A program made the position numbers and the translations under genes. Below are positions 23,097 through 35,913 of a DNA stretch of 64,000 nucleotides, in pieces. Numbering within the stretch: the first letter of the stretch is position 1; each line of letters begins with the position of its first letter. Source of the stretch: Notospermus geniculatus (Eukaryota; Nemertea; Pilidiophora; Heteronemertea; Lineidae); contig NMRB01000014.1 of the NCBI GenBank assembly GCA_002633025.1, forward strand, positions 650,616 to 714,615. Direction: 5' to 3'. The notes beneath the pieces are model-generated. The model was not told where the DNA came from and ran no database searches. It saw only the letters and a list, made by a program, of their open reading frames with translations.

Positions 23097-24741
23097 ATTA
23101 TCTTTAATTCATTTTTTCCCCATTTCTAAGAAAACGTCTCTCTCAATGTGACTTTCCCATATTTTGCTGTCTTAGCCCTCTTATACAAACAAAGTTGTGA
23201 GAGTGATATAAAAACGTACGGTACACTCGTCAGCCATCTGTCTCATATTGTATGTAAACCGTACTTTATTGCTTCAAGCTGGATACCAAAGCATCGCTTT
23301 CGTTGGAGGGGGAGGGGCTCCGGGGAGGAGCTTCACAACTTTCAAGGTCCACAAACAATTTTCTTTACAACTGAAAAAAAATTATTCTACCTTCGACGCT
23401 GTCGTACGTTTCATATTCAATACTAGTCCTACACTAGATGGTATCACTTGTCCCCCGCACGCCGATATCCTTTTATCACCTTCTACCACCCGGGAAGCAA
23501 ACAAGCTTCCTTCCTCGATATAGGATTAGCGACCGGTATCCCATTCGGTTTATCCTCTTCTTGTTCTTGTGCAAATTAAATTCATTCCCTTCTGCTACAT
23601 TCGAGGGTTTCACATGTTTCTCGCCAGCAGCATCGCGAATGCGAGCAGCAGTATTACTCCACATGACATCCACATTTCACTGTCATTGATATCGACGGTG
23701 TTGGTGTCTCGCTGGAATGTATTCCGCAACCAGGCTTGCTACAAAAAAACCCGGTAAACTGAGTGTTACATCGAGTAATTTGAATAAAATATCTTGTTTC
23801 ACCGCGTCGTCAATCTTTGTTTCGACACTCGCAGACAGTTCATCAGAAGGATCGTTTGTAATGCTTCCAAACAAATATCACCTATACATGTATTTTTATC
23901 TTCGCTAACTACTAACAATACCTTAAAGAGATTGCTTATGGCCTTTTTCCATTGGTTTCCCTTACTATCATAAAACATCCATAGAATTATCTTATCTATG
24001 CGTCTGTACCAATATATGCAATTGGTTGATTTCCAATGACAGCACTAATGTTGTTGATGTTATGTTTTTATGCCAACGCGTGAATGCAGTTACAAACAAT
24101 ATGAAGGTGAACGATCTTACCTGGCTATAACCTAATGGAAATTGATCGAAAAGTTGAAAATCAAAACGATACAATAATGCTGTTTTATACGAGAGGGGAT
24201 AGAGAGGCCGTGTGAAGAGTAGTCTTATACCATACTATGGTTGTACGCCATGCTACGTATGCTTAACGTTGTACGTTGGTTTGGTAACTTGGTGGGGTTA
24301 GTTATTTAAAGGGAGTAATACGCTGTTCCTTGACAGCGAAAATTGAGGTTGTTTGCAGAATTTCATTAATCAAGCTCACCTACCTACTATTGCAAGAACA
24401 TTCCTCGACGACGAAGCATCGACGCCGAAAGTAGCTAGGCCCCCTACATCCAGCTAAGTTTAAAGCAAGGAATACTTAGATTTGAGGCGTGATAGGCCAA
24501 TGCAGCATCTTCATTTCAGTTCAGAGCACCTCTGGTTATTTCAGGATTGGTGATTGCAGATGATGTCAATGGCACTTCTAGGTTGTTGAGCACTAGGCTC
24601 ACCACCTGTTTTGGACTCAATTTGTGATAGGCCTACAGGCGTCAATGGTTCGGTCAGCTGTTTGAAATAGGCATATAGCTTAAGCCCATTGTCCACTTAG
24701 GATTTTTCTAGTACTAAAAAATAAATGAGGCCGATTACTCC

Positions 24742-25138
24742 CCAGGGGTAGCGAGCATAATACCCCCATCACACTGAAGTCGTTCTCAAAACGTCCTGCC
24801 CCGTCCTAAAAAAATCGTAAAACGGGCTAGAACGTGTCCCCTTGGCCAAATAATGCTTCGATGTACTGGAGCACCCTTCCCATCCACGAAGTTCGTAAAA
24901 AGACTGTAAAACGTTGCCACTACGTCCACTCCGTTCGCACACAGTTTGAGCCCGTTCGGCAAAATTTTCAAGAACGTACTGAGAACTAGCTCAGTGTGAT
25001 GGGGGGTATTAAGGGGTCGTAACCCTACGTCAGGCCTAAGCCAGGCGTAGCGCTGGTCCATGCCCTATCTTCGACCAGCACTACGCCTGGCTTAGGCCTG
25101 ACGTAGGGTTACGACCCCTTTATGCTCGCTACCCCTGG
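24742..25138. mobile_element. Foldback GGGGTAGCGAGCATAA, second nesting level
   Basis: The ends CCAGGGGTAGCGAGCATAA and TTATGCTCGCTACCCCTGG frame a long stem with CCTACGTCAGGCCTAAGCC and its complement. Uninterrupted relatives are at 49794-49929 and 50826-50969. Absent at the matching site in copy A. Confidence 0.88.
24761..25008. mobile_element. Foldback TACCCCCATCACACTGA, third nesting level
   Basis: The ends TACCCCCATCACACTGA and TCAGTGTGATGGGGGGTA lie inside the left arm of the preceding element, next to TAA on both sides. The 91-codon minus-strand ORF across it is not protein-like by any recognised motif. Confidence 0.8.
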
Positions 25139-25685
25139 TGATTTCGGTCATAGGCCACCGATTGCCTAACTGAAAGGCATTATGAACATTTAAACCCCAT
25201 TTATAAATTTTAGTACTAGAAAAATCCGAAGTGGACAGCGTCAGCGGGCTTTATTCTCAGCGAATCCAGAGTTAAGGGTTTCTCTTAAGAGCACACAAAG
25301 TCAGTAAAATTGAGTTTTAGTGCCTGAGTTTTGGAGTCAGTGTCGCTTCAGCAGAGTCGATACTATTTCATATAAACAGCAACACAAAATCGACTTAATG
25401 CAACAAATTGTTTTAAAAAACGGGTAAGAGTTACCGGTAGATCTATTCTTAATACGCATTGACTGTGGTTCTTCCTTATACCATAATGTATCTGTACTGG
25501 TAAGATGGGTACGTCTTTCGTCTCACTGTTTGTTAACTTTCTGTATAGTTTATAGATACGGTGATTGTCCCAGATTAGCGTGTTGCTCACTCGGTTGTAG
25601 TTGAGGCAGTTAGGATGTTTCATCCACGAAATAAAGCTTGCTCCGACAGTACATGCATATAGATAGGGAACTGTTGTTAAACTGG

Positions 25686-25797
25686 CGCCTGTTTCATGTG
25701 ACTTTAAGCTAATGGTATATATACCTTTAACCAAATGGAAAATGCTTTGAAGTTAATGCTACCATTAACTTCAAGTTACTTTTGAAACAGGCCCCTG
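25686..25797. mobile_element. Foldback, CCTGTTTCAT terminus, copy B counterpart
   Basis: Counterpart of 12977-13087 with a few substitutions, including loss of one GGTACC symmetry (AATGCTACCATT). Confidence 0.75.
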
Positions 25798-26090
25798 GAA
25801 TACAACGTGAATTGCCACCAATGTTCAGTGTACAGAAATGTCTAGGCACTTCTGACAAAAACGTGGATTTACTGAAATCGACGTCGACACTTAATTGACG
25901 TTTGGTGCACCTTTCATAATCTCCTTTGGTTAGGCCGAATCCCTTTCGGTATAACGCCTATTGTTCTTTTATATAGCCGTTTAAAACATTCCTGTGGCCC
26001 CGCTAACGATCGAACAACACATTAAAGAGGGACAGTCTGTATATCGCATACGTCTATCAGTTGTTCTACTATAAAGTTATGGCCCGTATT

Positions 26091-26199
26091 TTAGAATGCT
26101 CCTCAACGTAAAGGAGTTCCTCAAGGCTATTGTTCTCCTGTTGAGAACAACAGCTTTGAGGAACTCCTTTACGTTGAGGAGCATTCTAAAATACGGGCC
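26091..26199. mobile_element. Near-perfect hairpin element, copy B counterpart
   Basis: Counterpart of 13355-13475. Substitutions near the loop are on one arm only, so there is no sign of compensatory RNA selection. Confidence 0.8.
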
Positions 26200-26829
26200 T
26201 AAGTCTCAAGCAGATGTAAATAAAATAAAATATTAAGCAGAAAACTATCGCATTTAAAAATGACTTTGTTGCTGTTTTTGTGGTGGTGGTGTTTTTATGA
26301 TGTTTAAATCGCTACCGGTGAAAAACAATCTGGCGAAAAAACTTGAATGAAACGGAATCTATAGTTATCTAATTTTCTGCGGTGCGGCTGTACACATTCA
26401 TGTACATAGATGTACTGTACACGAAGGGATAACCCACACAACTGCAGTTCGACTACGTTTGTCGTTCACTGTAAACTTTTGTACACAACCAATCTGCAAA
26501 CATGATAAAAACTTTAAATAAAGTGTGTACATTCTGTTATCGATTTCTATCATCAAATTAAACATACTTCCGAACCTATACAGCTGCAGGTTGCCAATCC
26601 CTGCATAGCATATATCCTAATTTATAGGTAAACACTGACTCGGACTCCGATGCATCATGTTCGAAAATATTCTATATTTTTAACACTAAATTCTACATGT
26701 GATTGGTAGTGTTTAAAGAAGTTCCACAATACCAAAAATTTATAAGGCTTATGAATTTTTGATAGTACACTCTAATCTGTGGCGTCTGTAAACGTATGTA
26801 CATGTATATAAATAAAGAAGGGATTTTAA

Positions 26830-27466
26830 GGCGGGGGGGGGGGGGGCTACCNNNNNNNNNNNNNNNNNNNNNNNNNNNNNNNNNNNNNNNNNNNNNNNNN
26901 NNNNNNNNNNNNNNNNNNNNNNNNNNNNNNNNNNNNNNNNNNNNNNNNNNNNNNNNNNNNNNNNNNNNNNNNNNNNNNNNNNNNNNNNNNNNNNNNNNNN
27001 NNNNNNNNNNNNAATTTCTTTTGGATGTTATTGCCATATTTGCATTCTAGGGCAACACGATCGCCTTTTTTGGATAGTTGGTCGGGAATATGAAATATTT
27101 CAAAAACTGTAAATCGAGCCTTTTTTGGCATTAAATAGTTTATACCAATTAAATGGAAAGTACTTTCGTAAAAAACGGATCGTTACGCCCTGCAGGCATC
27201 AGGCCTGGTTACAGACTATGTGGGAAACTGATGTGTCGCATCCCAAGTCTGCAAAATTGTTTGCGAACTCAAATTTTGACAACTTGTTATACCTTAATTA
27301 ACTCCATCGTAATTGGTCAAAATGAACAATTCTTTCACAGAACGGGAGCATAAAGGTTGTAGCTAAAACATTTTGTTGACATCAATTAGTTACTTTTTGT
27401 CATGAATATGTTAGGACGCTTGTTTTCAAAGAGCGTCAATAAAGTCGGCATAGGTAGCCCCCCGCC
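26830..27466. mobile_element. TTAA-flanked foldback with poly-G arm, contains assembly gap
   Basis: Flanked by TTAA at 26826-26829 and 27467-27470; copy A has a single TTAA at 14123-14126. The termini are GGCGGGGGG...CTACC and GGTAGCCCCCCGCC, with 14 G on the left but 6 C on the right. Bases 26852-27012 are N. The visible interior (27013-27450) encodes nothing recognisable. Confidence 0.85.
26852..27012. other. Assembly gap (161 N)
   Basis: Follows a 14-G tract in the left arm of the TTAA-flanked element. Confidence 0.98.
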
Positions 27467-30400
27467 TTAAACCATTCAACTACCCCCAAAAGACATCAAT
27501 GGTGATACAGAGATAAACCTTTGAATATTCAATTGTAGACAAAATACATGTAAAGCACAAAAACGACACGCAAGCAATATAATACAAGTCGTCTCCAATA
27601 TTCGCAAATTTTTGAACCCCACCCCGGGGTCTTCTTCAGGCACTTTCAAGTCAAAATCTCAGTACGGTTTGGGGGTAGAATATCGGAGACGACTTGTTTG
27701 AGTATTAAATTCGAATGTAATGTCCCCTTTATCAAGCTTCAGTCGGCAACGATTTTTGATTTTCCGTGTCAAACATGTCAAACCATTTGTAACTAGAAAA
27801 CAATGAGGAGAAGGTCAAATGGACAGAACTGCCTTCATGTTTGAACACTCAAATGTTAGACTCAAATGCATCAACATGAAAACATAAGCTGAAGAGGAAA
27901 TATCAATAGCATAGTTTATGACCGGACTTCTGCATACATTAGTTAGAGTGCAGGCGTACGTGGAACACTTCCAAAGAAGCATTGATTTAAAATTGCATAG
28001 AGAAACGCAAACAGACCTCGAATACAATATTCACATTTTTCTTAGTTGGAATATGTCAGTCTTCTGCTGCAAACCCCGAGGCTGGGTAAATATTGTATCA
28101 ACTTTGGTATTAACTTTAATTAGGAAAAATGGTAAAAAAATTGTTTGTAAAACTATGTGGGTGTAGTTTGTCAATCGATGCACTATTCTTTGATTTGAAA
28201 CCTAAGGAACAAATTTATAATGAGTATACTCAAAGTTCTCTGATGTAAGATGCTTCTGGATATTCAAGACAAATAGAGAAAATGTAGAGAAAAATTAGAG
28301 AAAAATTAGAGAAAAAATTAGAGAAAAATTTGAGAAAAATTTGCGTGTGGTAATACTATTCGGCACAACTGGATTGACCAAGAAGTCGGGCATTAGAAAA
28401 ATCTCTGTAGTTCCAAAACCTGTTATCATTACGCCAAGCAGATCGACCAGAAACGGGGACATGTATCATCATTTCAAAACCAATTAACTCGAAACCAACT
28501 GCGGATGGACCAAACAAGTTGAGCGTCACGTGTGCGGCTTATCCTTGGTGTGACGGCTGTCAATTGTACTTGCTGATTAACACCTGGCTCAATAATAATG
28601 ATTAGCCCACCGCACCTGGTCATCCCGGACAAGCTCCAAGTGTCTCATTAGACAGCCATTATAGCCGTCTGGAAAGCAATGGGGAGCCTTTGCTAAACCA
28701 ATACAAGAGTGACAAAGGATGATTTGGCTGCTGTTGCGAAGCCATCGGCCGTCCATCATATTACCGGCAAATCTTGAAAAACTTAAATTTTTCTCATAAC
28801 TGACGATGATGGTCAATAAATGCCCATAGAAAATGGACGTGTTGGAGAAGCTGACGCCTTACATTTTAAAACAGTTTGGGAATGATTGAGAATTACGTGA
28901 CACTGAGGTGATGAATGTTTCATTGGGTTTCAGCCCACACTGGAAAGCAAACATACCGTAGCTTCACATCTAAGAGGTTAGTTCATGAGCGTGAAGATCA
29001 ACCACCCAGTGTGATGGTCACGCCTTACGATCAAAGACTGAATGCTTGCACAGTTGAAAGGATTTCGAAGCGACTTTCAGATCTGCCCATTGTATCGACG
29101 CAGTGCGGCGGAAAATAACAGAGGGTTTACTGCCGAACACAAGTGGAACTATTAAATCCAATTGAATGACCGTCACGGCTGACGCGTCTTTTAAGACCGG
29201 CAGCAATGATTGTGGAGTCTAATTAATTTCAACGTAGGCCTACAGCTGATGTGAAATTGACGGTAGGTGGGGATGTCACACAGCCTGGTGATCAACAGGC
29301 ATGTCTCAAAATCTCTATGCCAGTGGTCGACTTGGAGAAGTGGTCCCTTTCATTCCCACATACAGTAAATTATAAAGGAGTTTAGCCTAAACACTGCTTG
29401 AAGAGCTAGAACAAGCATCAGGAATATCCTGGTGTCATTTTCGGAATCGTCTTCTATAAAGCCAGTTATTTCTATTTTATCCTTTTGGCAATAACGATAG
29501 ACGATTTGACACATTATCCTGCACGCGTCATAAAGGGAATCTTTGTGCTGTTGGGGAACGTGTCTGGGGATACCGGAACCTAAAATGAGATAAAAAGAAA
29601 AAACAGCCAAACATAGCCATTCCTCTGATATCATACTTCTTCAGAATCTCTTAGTTTGATGTCCACGATTGAAAAAAATGAGACGAGGTATTCTTTTTCA
29701 ACCTTTCTGTCTTCCATCCGACGTTGGCTCTAAAGAATTTAATGTCTCGTTTTACCATTTATACCGTCTTTATGAAGCTACCGTATATCATGTTGCGTGC
29801 TGGTGGCAAAATATTCTTTTGCGTCTCAACTCCGTTTCCTAATGGATGACAATGCATAGATAAAGTGAGAGAAAGTCATGAGACATGAGAAATGAGAAAT
29901 CATTCGTTTCTTCGAAATCACGCTATAACAGGGCATTATTACTTGCGAATGAAAATGCTGACTTTAATCTTATCAGCTCCAAATATCTTTTTGGTCATGG
30001 TTCTTTATTCAGCTCCTTTAACAATAAATGCTCAAAGTTGTTTGTCATTTCTCTACATATCTATTTTTGGCAACTATCGCCTTGTTTCGTTATTTCCAAT
30101 CTGCAATTGGACAGCTCTATCTGCTGATCTATTGGCTGGTTCTCTCCGACAACGACTGAGATCACAAACTGGCCATCGATTATGAAAAAAAACTGTCCAG
30201 ATAGCTTGTCATTGTAATACACCATAAAACACTGGTGCTGAATATTCTCATTTGTGGGGTAAATGAACTATTTTCTCAACACTTCCTTTCCCGTTTGCAC
30301 AGCTGTCCAAAGAATCCTGCGTTGCTTGGTAACAAGGAAAATGGCGGTCGTTTGCCTTGTTCAGGAAGTAGGTGCAAAAGATAACTACGCTTTGTTCTCG

Positions 30401-31931
30401 GGTTTTCTCCTGTAAACACTCGTTTGTGAAATAATTCTGGTCGACCAAAGCGCAGGCCTGCTATTCTTGTGTAGCATTCAGGCGCATATTTCCCTGGATG
30501 TCAGCTATAAATAATAAATCGTCGATAAAGTTTGCTTAATACACAATTCATGGTGTCCGCGTCCCCTTCATAAACTAAAGTATCACGATCTATTGCCATG
30601 AGATTGGTGCTGTTACAGTCACCTTGATGTGTATTTGTGTATGTATCACCAATGCTATTACCGCCAGACGCCCTTGGGTCGCCTTGGCCCACGGGACTAA
30701 AGGCTTCTGTTGATGAACCTTATACCCCGTGGTCCCACTGCAATCTAGAATATAATATCAGGAGCTGTGGGTCACGAGACCTTTTAGTCTGTTGATAAAG
30801 GAAGACATATATACGCATTGCAGGTATGACCATTAATTTAATGACCGTGTATATAGGAATAACCTATAAGGTAATATCGCCAGTTCATTAATCATTACAC
30901 AGCGAAACATCACGACTGTGGAAGCTGATGTATGGCCAACTCTATTGATGATGAGACGTTAGTGACGAAGGCTGCCGTTAGGAGTTCGCCAATCAATCTT
31001 TAACGTTGACAATCTTGTTGGAACTTGGACTCAAAAAGCAATCAGTCTTCAAAGACCAAAAAATAATCATGTTCCACTTTTGAATGCGATGGTTAAAAAA
31101 ATCAAGGCGAAATTATTACATTGTACAAGTACGTGTACATGTAACATTTCAAATCAGGATGAACATCTTTCATCAATTTATCTTTGAAAAGCTGTCCGTA
31201 TCAAGAAAAGAGACGACTGGTCCTCTTTATCAATTCCTTACAAAGTCACCAATTGGCGCTGTTCTTGAAAGACATGTTGTGTTATCCATTAAGGCACGAT
31301 TTCATGACAACCGTACCTCGGAGATAATGATGATCCGGGTAGACTTTTGATGGTCGTATATGAGATAAATTTGGAACTGACTCTATCAGCCTCATTAAAA
31401 ACATTCTAAAGATTCTTAAATTGGATTTTTGATAATCACAAAAGGGTCTGCCCTGAACAGGTTTCTTAATTCTCCCAATTATGCCGAGGCTGGCACAGTA
31501 TCGACCTGCTGTGTTTGATCACTAGTGAAACATATAGAGCTCACTCACTTGTGACTAGGGTGGCAAATTGAAGCAAAGTATTCAAGAGCATGTTAAGGGT
31601 TGTATGATGAGCGACAGTTGTCGAGATCAAAGCCAAAGGCTGTGGATTTTCAAGGAGCGGTAGAACACCATATGGTGAATGAGGTATAGCTTTTTAATCC
31701 GCTTGAAGCGCAGCAAGGAACAACTCCTTTGCTCCCTGAAATTCGACGCGATGAAAAAAGTGCGCCTTCTTTTTTGTAAATGTCATTTTTTTATGAAACA
31801 CGTTTTACTTATCTGATGAATTAGAATCAACGGGTGTTTTTTCGACCTTTTTTTAAAAGAGTTTTTCCACAGAGCATTACCGAAGTCATAAACGCATCGG
31901 TCTTGCTGGGGCAGTTTAGGGGATGTCAATG

Positions 31932-32075
31932 GGGAGGTTTCCAAATCAAACGATAAACCAAACTTTTACGACAACGTTATTTTTCATACTACACATTAAC
32001 CATGCATTGCATTTTCGGTACAAAAATTAAGTTTTCGTTAACGTTTACGTTTATCCTTTGATTTCGAAACCTCCC
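31932..32075. mobile_element. 150-bp MITE, copy B counterpart
   Basis: Counterpart of 18574-18722. It lacks the AAGTC found between TACACA and ATTAACC in copy A. Confidence 0.82.
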
Positions 32076-32095
32076 TAATTTTCAAGTTCTCCGCC

Positions 32096-32586
32096 GACGT
32101 AATTCAAGAAGAAGCTTTTAATACTACAGTCGTGATGAATCAGAGACAAATTTCAAGCAAGTAACGTTTTGTGACAAAGAACAGCGCTGTTATCCGTAAC
32201 AATACCCGCCCTGAAAAGCCAGGCAAGACTCATTAATGATACCTGCTCAGTGCTAAAAGAGAAGCAAGTACAGTTACAAAACAATCCGATCGATTGGTAT
32301 CCAATAAAGAGAACAAACTGATCATAAACTGTCTCGGAACGTAAACCTAATGAAAACGAGATTCCGTCTCGGCTTGTTCCGCTCTGACAGAAACAGGGAT
32401 CTGAAAAGAACTCCAATATGACATTTCCCTGTTAGTGTGCCTCATCAAGTTACTGTACCCAATTATCAGAACTGAGGTGTCGATAATCTTACAGTAGACA
32501 GTATTAAACAGTCATTTATCGTAGGGTTCTTGATATACATGTCTTCTTCTTTTCTAGAGTGTCTATGGTTAACCCATTTTAAGACA
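32096..32586. other. Copy-B-specific non-coding segment
   Basis: Replaces the GT-rich repeat found at the same place in copy A. No gene recognised; the 87-codon minus-strand ORF (32153-32416) has no domain. Confidence 0.6.
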
Positions 32587-32924
32587 GTAATGATTTGTAG
32601 GCAGTGGTGGAGATTATCTAAAGTACGCATAAGACCAGTCGTAAAAAGTTACGTTGAACATCACGTGTAGGCCTAGGCCTAAGTTTTAAATCGTCTTTCA
32701 ACACAGCACATCGCTGTATTTATGGATGCCTGTTAGTTTCAGCCCTTGCAATGAAGTCAACACCAAGGCCATGAACTGACAACCATCAGACCAGGGGTTT
32801 TGTCGCACACCCATTGGTCAATCCAGTTGAACTGAATTGAATTACCACATTGCACAATAGTGGGCTTGCCTTTGAATATCGAGAAGCGGTCTTATACTTT
32901 AGAGCTTTAAGTATCTTAGTGCAC

Positions 32925-33070
32925 GCCCGGTTGCACCAGTCATACTTAAGGTCGACTTTGTGCTCAAGCTAACCTCAAAGTCGTTCTCAACCTCAAATTG
33001 AATGGCAAATCATATTTCTTAGTTGAGGTCAACCTCATACTTAACTTTGAGTAGCTGCTGCAACCGGGCC
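32925..33070. mobile_element. Foldback with GCCCGGTTGCA / TGCAACCGGGCC ends
   Basis: The short terminal inverted repeat GCCCGGTTGCA and complement enclose inner pairs (CATACTTAAGGTC with AACCTCATACTTAAC; CTCAAAGT). Present only in copy B, a few bases from where copy A has the TTAA MITE. Confidence 0.75.
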
Positions 33071-33133
33071 TATGGGTTCTGTACACTTTGGAAAACTCCT
33101 AGAACGAGTTAGGCATACGAGACTTTGATATCC

Positions 33134-33243
33134 TGGGGCCGTATGCATAAAACATCTTAAGTGTAAAATTTCCCTTAAACTATTGTTCCAAACAAAAGAT
33201 AAGGCAAATTTTACACTTAAGATGTTTTATGCATACGGCCCCC
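33134..33243. mobile_element. Foldback, GGGGCCGTATGCATAAAAC terminus
   Basis: The ends GGGGCCGTATGCATAAAAC and complement share the ATCTTAAGTGTAAAATTTCC stem with the nested element at 3284-3399. Absent from copy A near 19886. Confidence 0.85.
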
Positions 33244-34822
33244 CTTAAATATGCTTCAGACGTTAATGCATTTGTAGGTTGAGCCTTCCTTGTCCAAGAG
33301 ATATTACGCATACTGAAAGCAATTCTAAGACAGATATGAAAGTGAACACTTGTGTACACAGTCTTCATAACACTGGAGATAAATCACGAAACAATCCTGA
33401 AAAAAGACATCAACGGCAAAGTGGTTAATTGAGCGTCTTACATCAAACACTGTAATGATTGTGGGCCTTCGATCACGATTTCACTGCAACACAAAGAGAA
33501 GCCCCATCGTTATCAGCATTGTATTACTCGATTTTTCCATTATCATTTCGAGTCTATTGTTTCACAGAAGTCCTTTTTCGTCACAGTGGTTAACTATTCA
33601 TTGAATATTTGGAGTTCTGGTGACTACAATGCTTCTGAAAGCCTTCTTTCAATAAGTATGGGTACGCTTTGTAATTCGACATCAACCAGATAAACGAAAA
33701 GAATGTAAAAAGGATGCCTGAGTATAAATAACTACCTTTATCGGATTGGAAAATGATATCAGAATAACAAAGTAAGCTTGCTTTGGAAAAAACTCCCAAT
33801 AGATCCAATAGTTTCCAATTAGAAAATTAAGAAAACCGCACGTAAGGCAAACTGATATCATCATATTCCGTTTCGTCGGCATTACATGACAAAGAATGCA
33901 TTTCTAAAGAAGTAATCGTTTATATACCTTTAATAGCACGTTGCTGATTTCATTTTATGAAAGGGATGCTGGTATGGTGGACATCTGTCTCCACCAGAAA
34001 TAAAATTTCTGGTGTGGCGAACGTTTTTCCTTGCCGACACAGATGGTCCTGGCCCTAATATCAAAATTTAAAGTAAATTTTTCCATGGATTCATCGTGCT
34101 AATAATCCCTACAGCTAAAAACCAAAACTATGAGAAACTGCCGCCAGTACATGATATGCACTTGTAGGTGAGCCGATTCTTTGACCCAGTATTGGTAGTA
34201 AAATAATTGGCCAATATATTACTCGGATGGCTCTCAAGAGGTAATCATATTTCACACCAGAGTTCTCATCTCTAGCAACCCTTCGATACCCATAGCAACA
34301 GCAAAATCTCCTTGCCAGAAACCATTCCCTACCATTTAAACTCCATTTTCCTTTGCAATTTTTTTTCTATCCCCATCCCATCTTTCTAGAGGCGGAAGAA
34401 GAGTGCTCAACAATATCCAGGCTTTCCCATATATTTCTTGATATTTCTAAAAAGTCATGTTCGGTATCGATGTCGTGCACGTAAATAATGTCTGATAGTC
34501 TTCGACCATGTTCCGCCCCAGCCCGCCTTACCTACCGTAATGTCGCATTTCCGCTTTTCTTTGTAAGCATTTGCGCAGACGGAAGTCACAAACTTCCGGC
34601 AGGTATGCGGCTCAATCCCACACAGTTTTTATCCGGCACGCAACAAAGAGATTTGAACTCGAAACGCCCGTGGAAGGCATGCGATGTAACAATTGGAGTT
34701 CAGTGGTTGTCAACGTAGCTATAGGTGGCTGAGTGAGTTACTACTCTTGTCGTTGGCACTGACTTGTATTGTTTCCGTTTCCTTGATACGGAAAGCAACA
34801 TGGTGTCGAATAGGCTCCTTAA

Positions 34823-35061
34823 AGGAGTTAGACGCCGAAGTTGTAAACACTCACTCTCTGGTTCTCTATCCACGGACGCCTGCGGTGCTGCCACCTATTG
34901 TCGGTGATATGTACTGACGTGAATATCGTGAGTGAGTTGCATTGGACCGGGAACCAGTCTAACGATCACGGGTGCTGCCACCTGCACGAAGGAATAAAAC
35001 TAGTTTGCCGACCATATTTGTAAACAAACCAGCTTGTTTACAACTTCGGCGTCTAACTCCT
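34823..35061. mobile_element. TTAA-flanked foldback (AGGAGTTAGACGCCGAAG)
   Basis: TTAA at 34819-34822 and 35062-35065; copy A has one TTAA at 21534-21537 in otherwise matching flank (GGCTCCTTAATTCC). The arms AGGAGTTAGACGCCGAAG and complement extend through TTGTAAACA. Non-coding. Confidence 0.9.
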
Positions 35062-35498
35062 TTAATTCCAGACTCAGAATTGACCAACCACGATTACCGT
35101 TCCAGCCTCCCTAGACGATTATACTGATAGGAAAATATCGGCCTCCTTGTCGTCATTTTCCAATGTCGGTCAACAAGGGATAAAGTGGTTTAAAATGGAA
35201 AACTATATAGAATAACATTGGCGAACAACGCCATCTTAGATGTAATGTTTAGAATGATCGATGACATTTGCCTTCTCATCATGTTGCGTGACAAGAGGTA
35301 GGGTAATGGACTCCCGTCTAGATGTCATTTGGATATCGAAAACGTGGTTTACTGTACTGCAGATTTCGACGAGGAAACGCAAAGGTGGGTTGAGAGAAAG
35401 GTCACTGACTCAATCTTAGAAGCTACATGTAATCTCGCCATATCAAAACTTAGCTGCAAGCATCAGGCATCGTTATTAAACTCGTTAGATAAAACTGC

Positions 35499-35602
35499 AG
35501 GGCCCGTATGCATAAAGGTGGAATAAGCTTATTCCAGGTATAACTTCACGTTATAATGGTGACCTGGAATAAGCTTATTCCATCTTTATGCATACCGGCC
35601 CT
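35499..35602. mobile_element. Foldback, GGGCCCGTATGCATAAA terminus, uninterrupted
   Basis: Same locus as 21968-22229 but without the nested insertion. The interior between the AAGCTTATTCC palindromes is also shorter. Confidence 0.86.
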
Positions 35603-35624
35603 GATGTTGTACTTTCCTTGCGCT

Positions 35625-35775
35625 AGGGCCGTATGCACCAAACGAAGATTATCTTGAACTCAGGTTGAGCCACAACTTTTCCATTGTCACATCATGCCCT
35701 GGCAACCCTCCTGAACAATTGAAAAGCTGTGGCTGAACCTGATTTCAAGATAATCTTCGTTGGTGTATAGGCCCT
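35625..35775. mobile_element. Foldback GGGCCGTATGCACCAAACG, copy B counterpart
   Basis: Counterpart of 22255-22404. It keeps GGGCC at the left end where copy A has GAGCC, which shows the fuller terminus. Confidence 0.84.
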
Positions 35776-35812
35776 TGAGGCGGCTCGCACCGGGGGCTCG
35801 CATTATCGTCCT

Positions 35813-35912
35813 GGGTCCATATTCATAAACACAAAAGATAAGTATGATACTTATCTTGTGTTGAACAAAGGATAAGTGTCACAGACTTAAGTAGTTTTAT
35901 GAATATGGGTCC
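35813..35912. mobile_element. Foldback, GGGTCCATATTCATAAA terminus
   Basis: The ends GGGTCCATATTCATAAA and complement enclose stem elements with AGATAAGTATGATACTTATCT. Absent from copy A. It lies one base from the next element. Confidence 0.8.
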
Positions 35913-35913
35913 T

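Larger units (their letters stand above)
11833..24173. repeat. 12.3-kb tandem segment, copy A
   Basis: The segment starting ATAATGCTGTTTTATACG at 11833 is repeated from 24174 to 37560. Long stretches look nearly identical by eye (for example 16860-17980 against 30230-31350). Differences are mostly whole-element insertions, plus single Ns at 19219 and 21425. No protein-coding gene is recognised; shared small ORFs (for example 17713-17979 and 31084-31350) persist simply because the DNA is duplicated. Confidence 0.93.
24691..25236. mobile_element. Foldback GTCCACTTAGG, copy B, containing two nested insertions
   Basis: Same element as 12358-12509, with ends GTCCACTTAGGATTTTTC and complement. It is split by a second foldback (24742-25138), itself split by a third (24761-25008). 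Confidence 0.88.

Noticed and set aside
17713-31350. Identical 88-codon ORFs at 17713 and 31084
   Set aside because: Whole flanking regions are equally identical, so conservation gives no evidence of coding.
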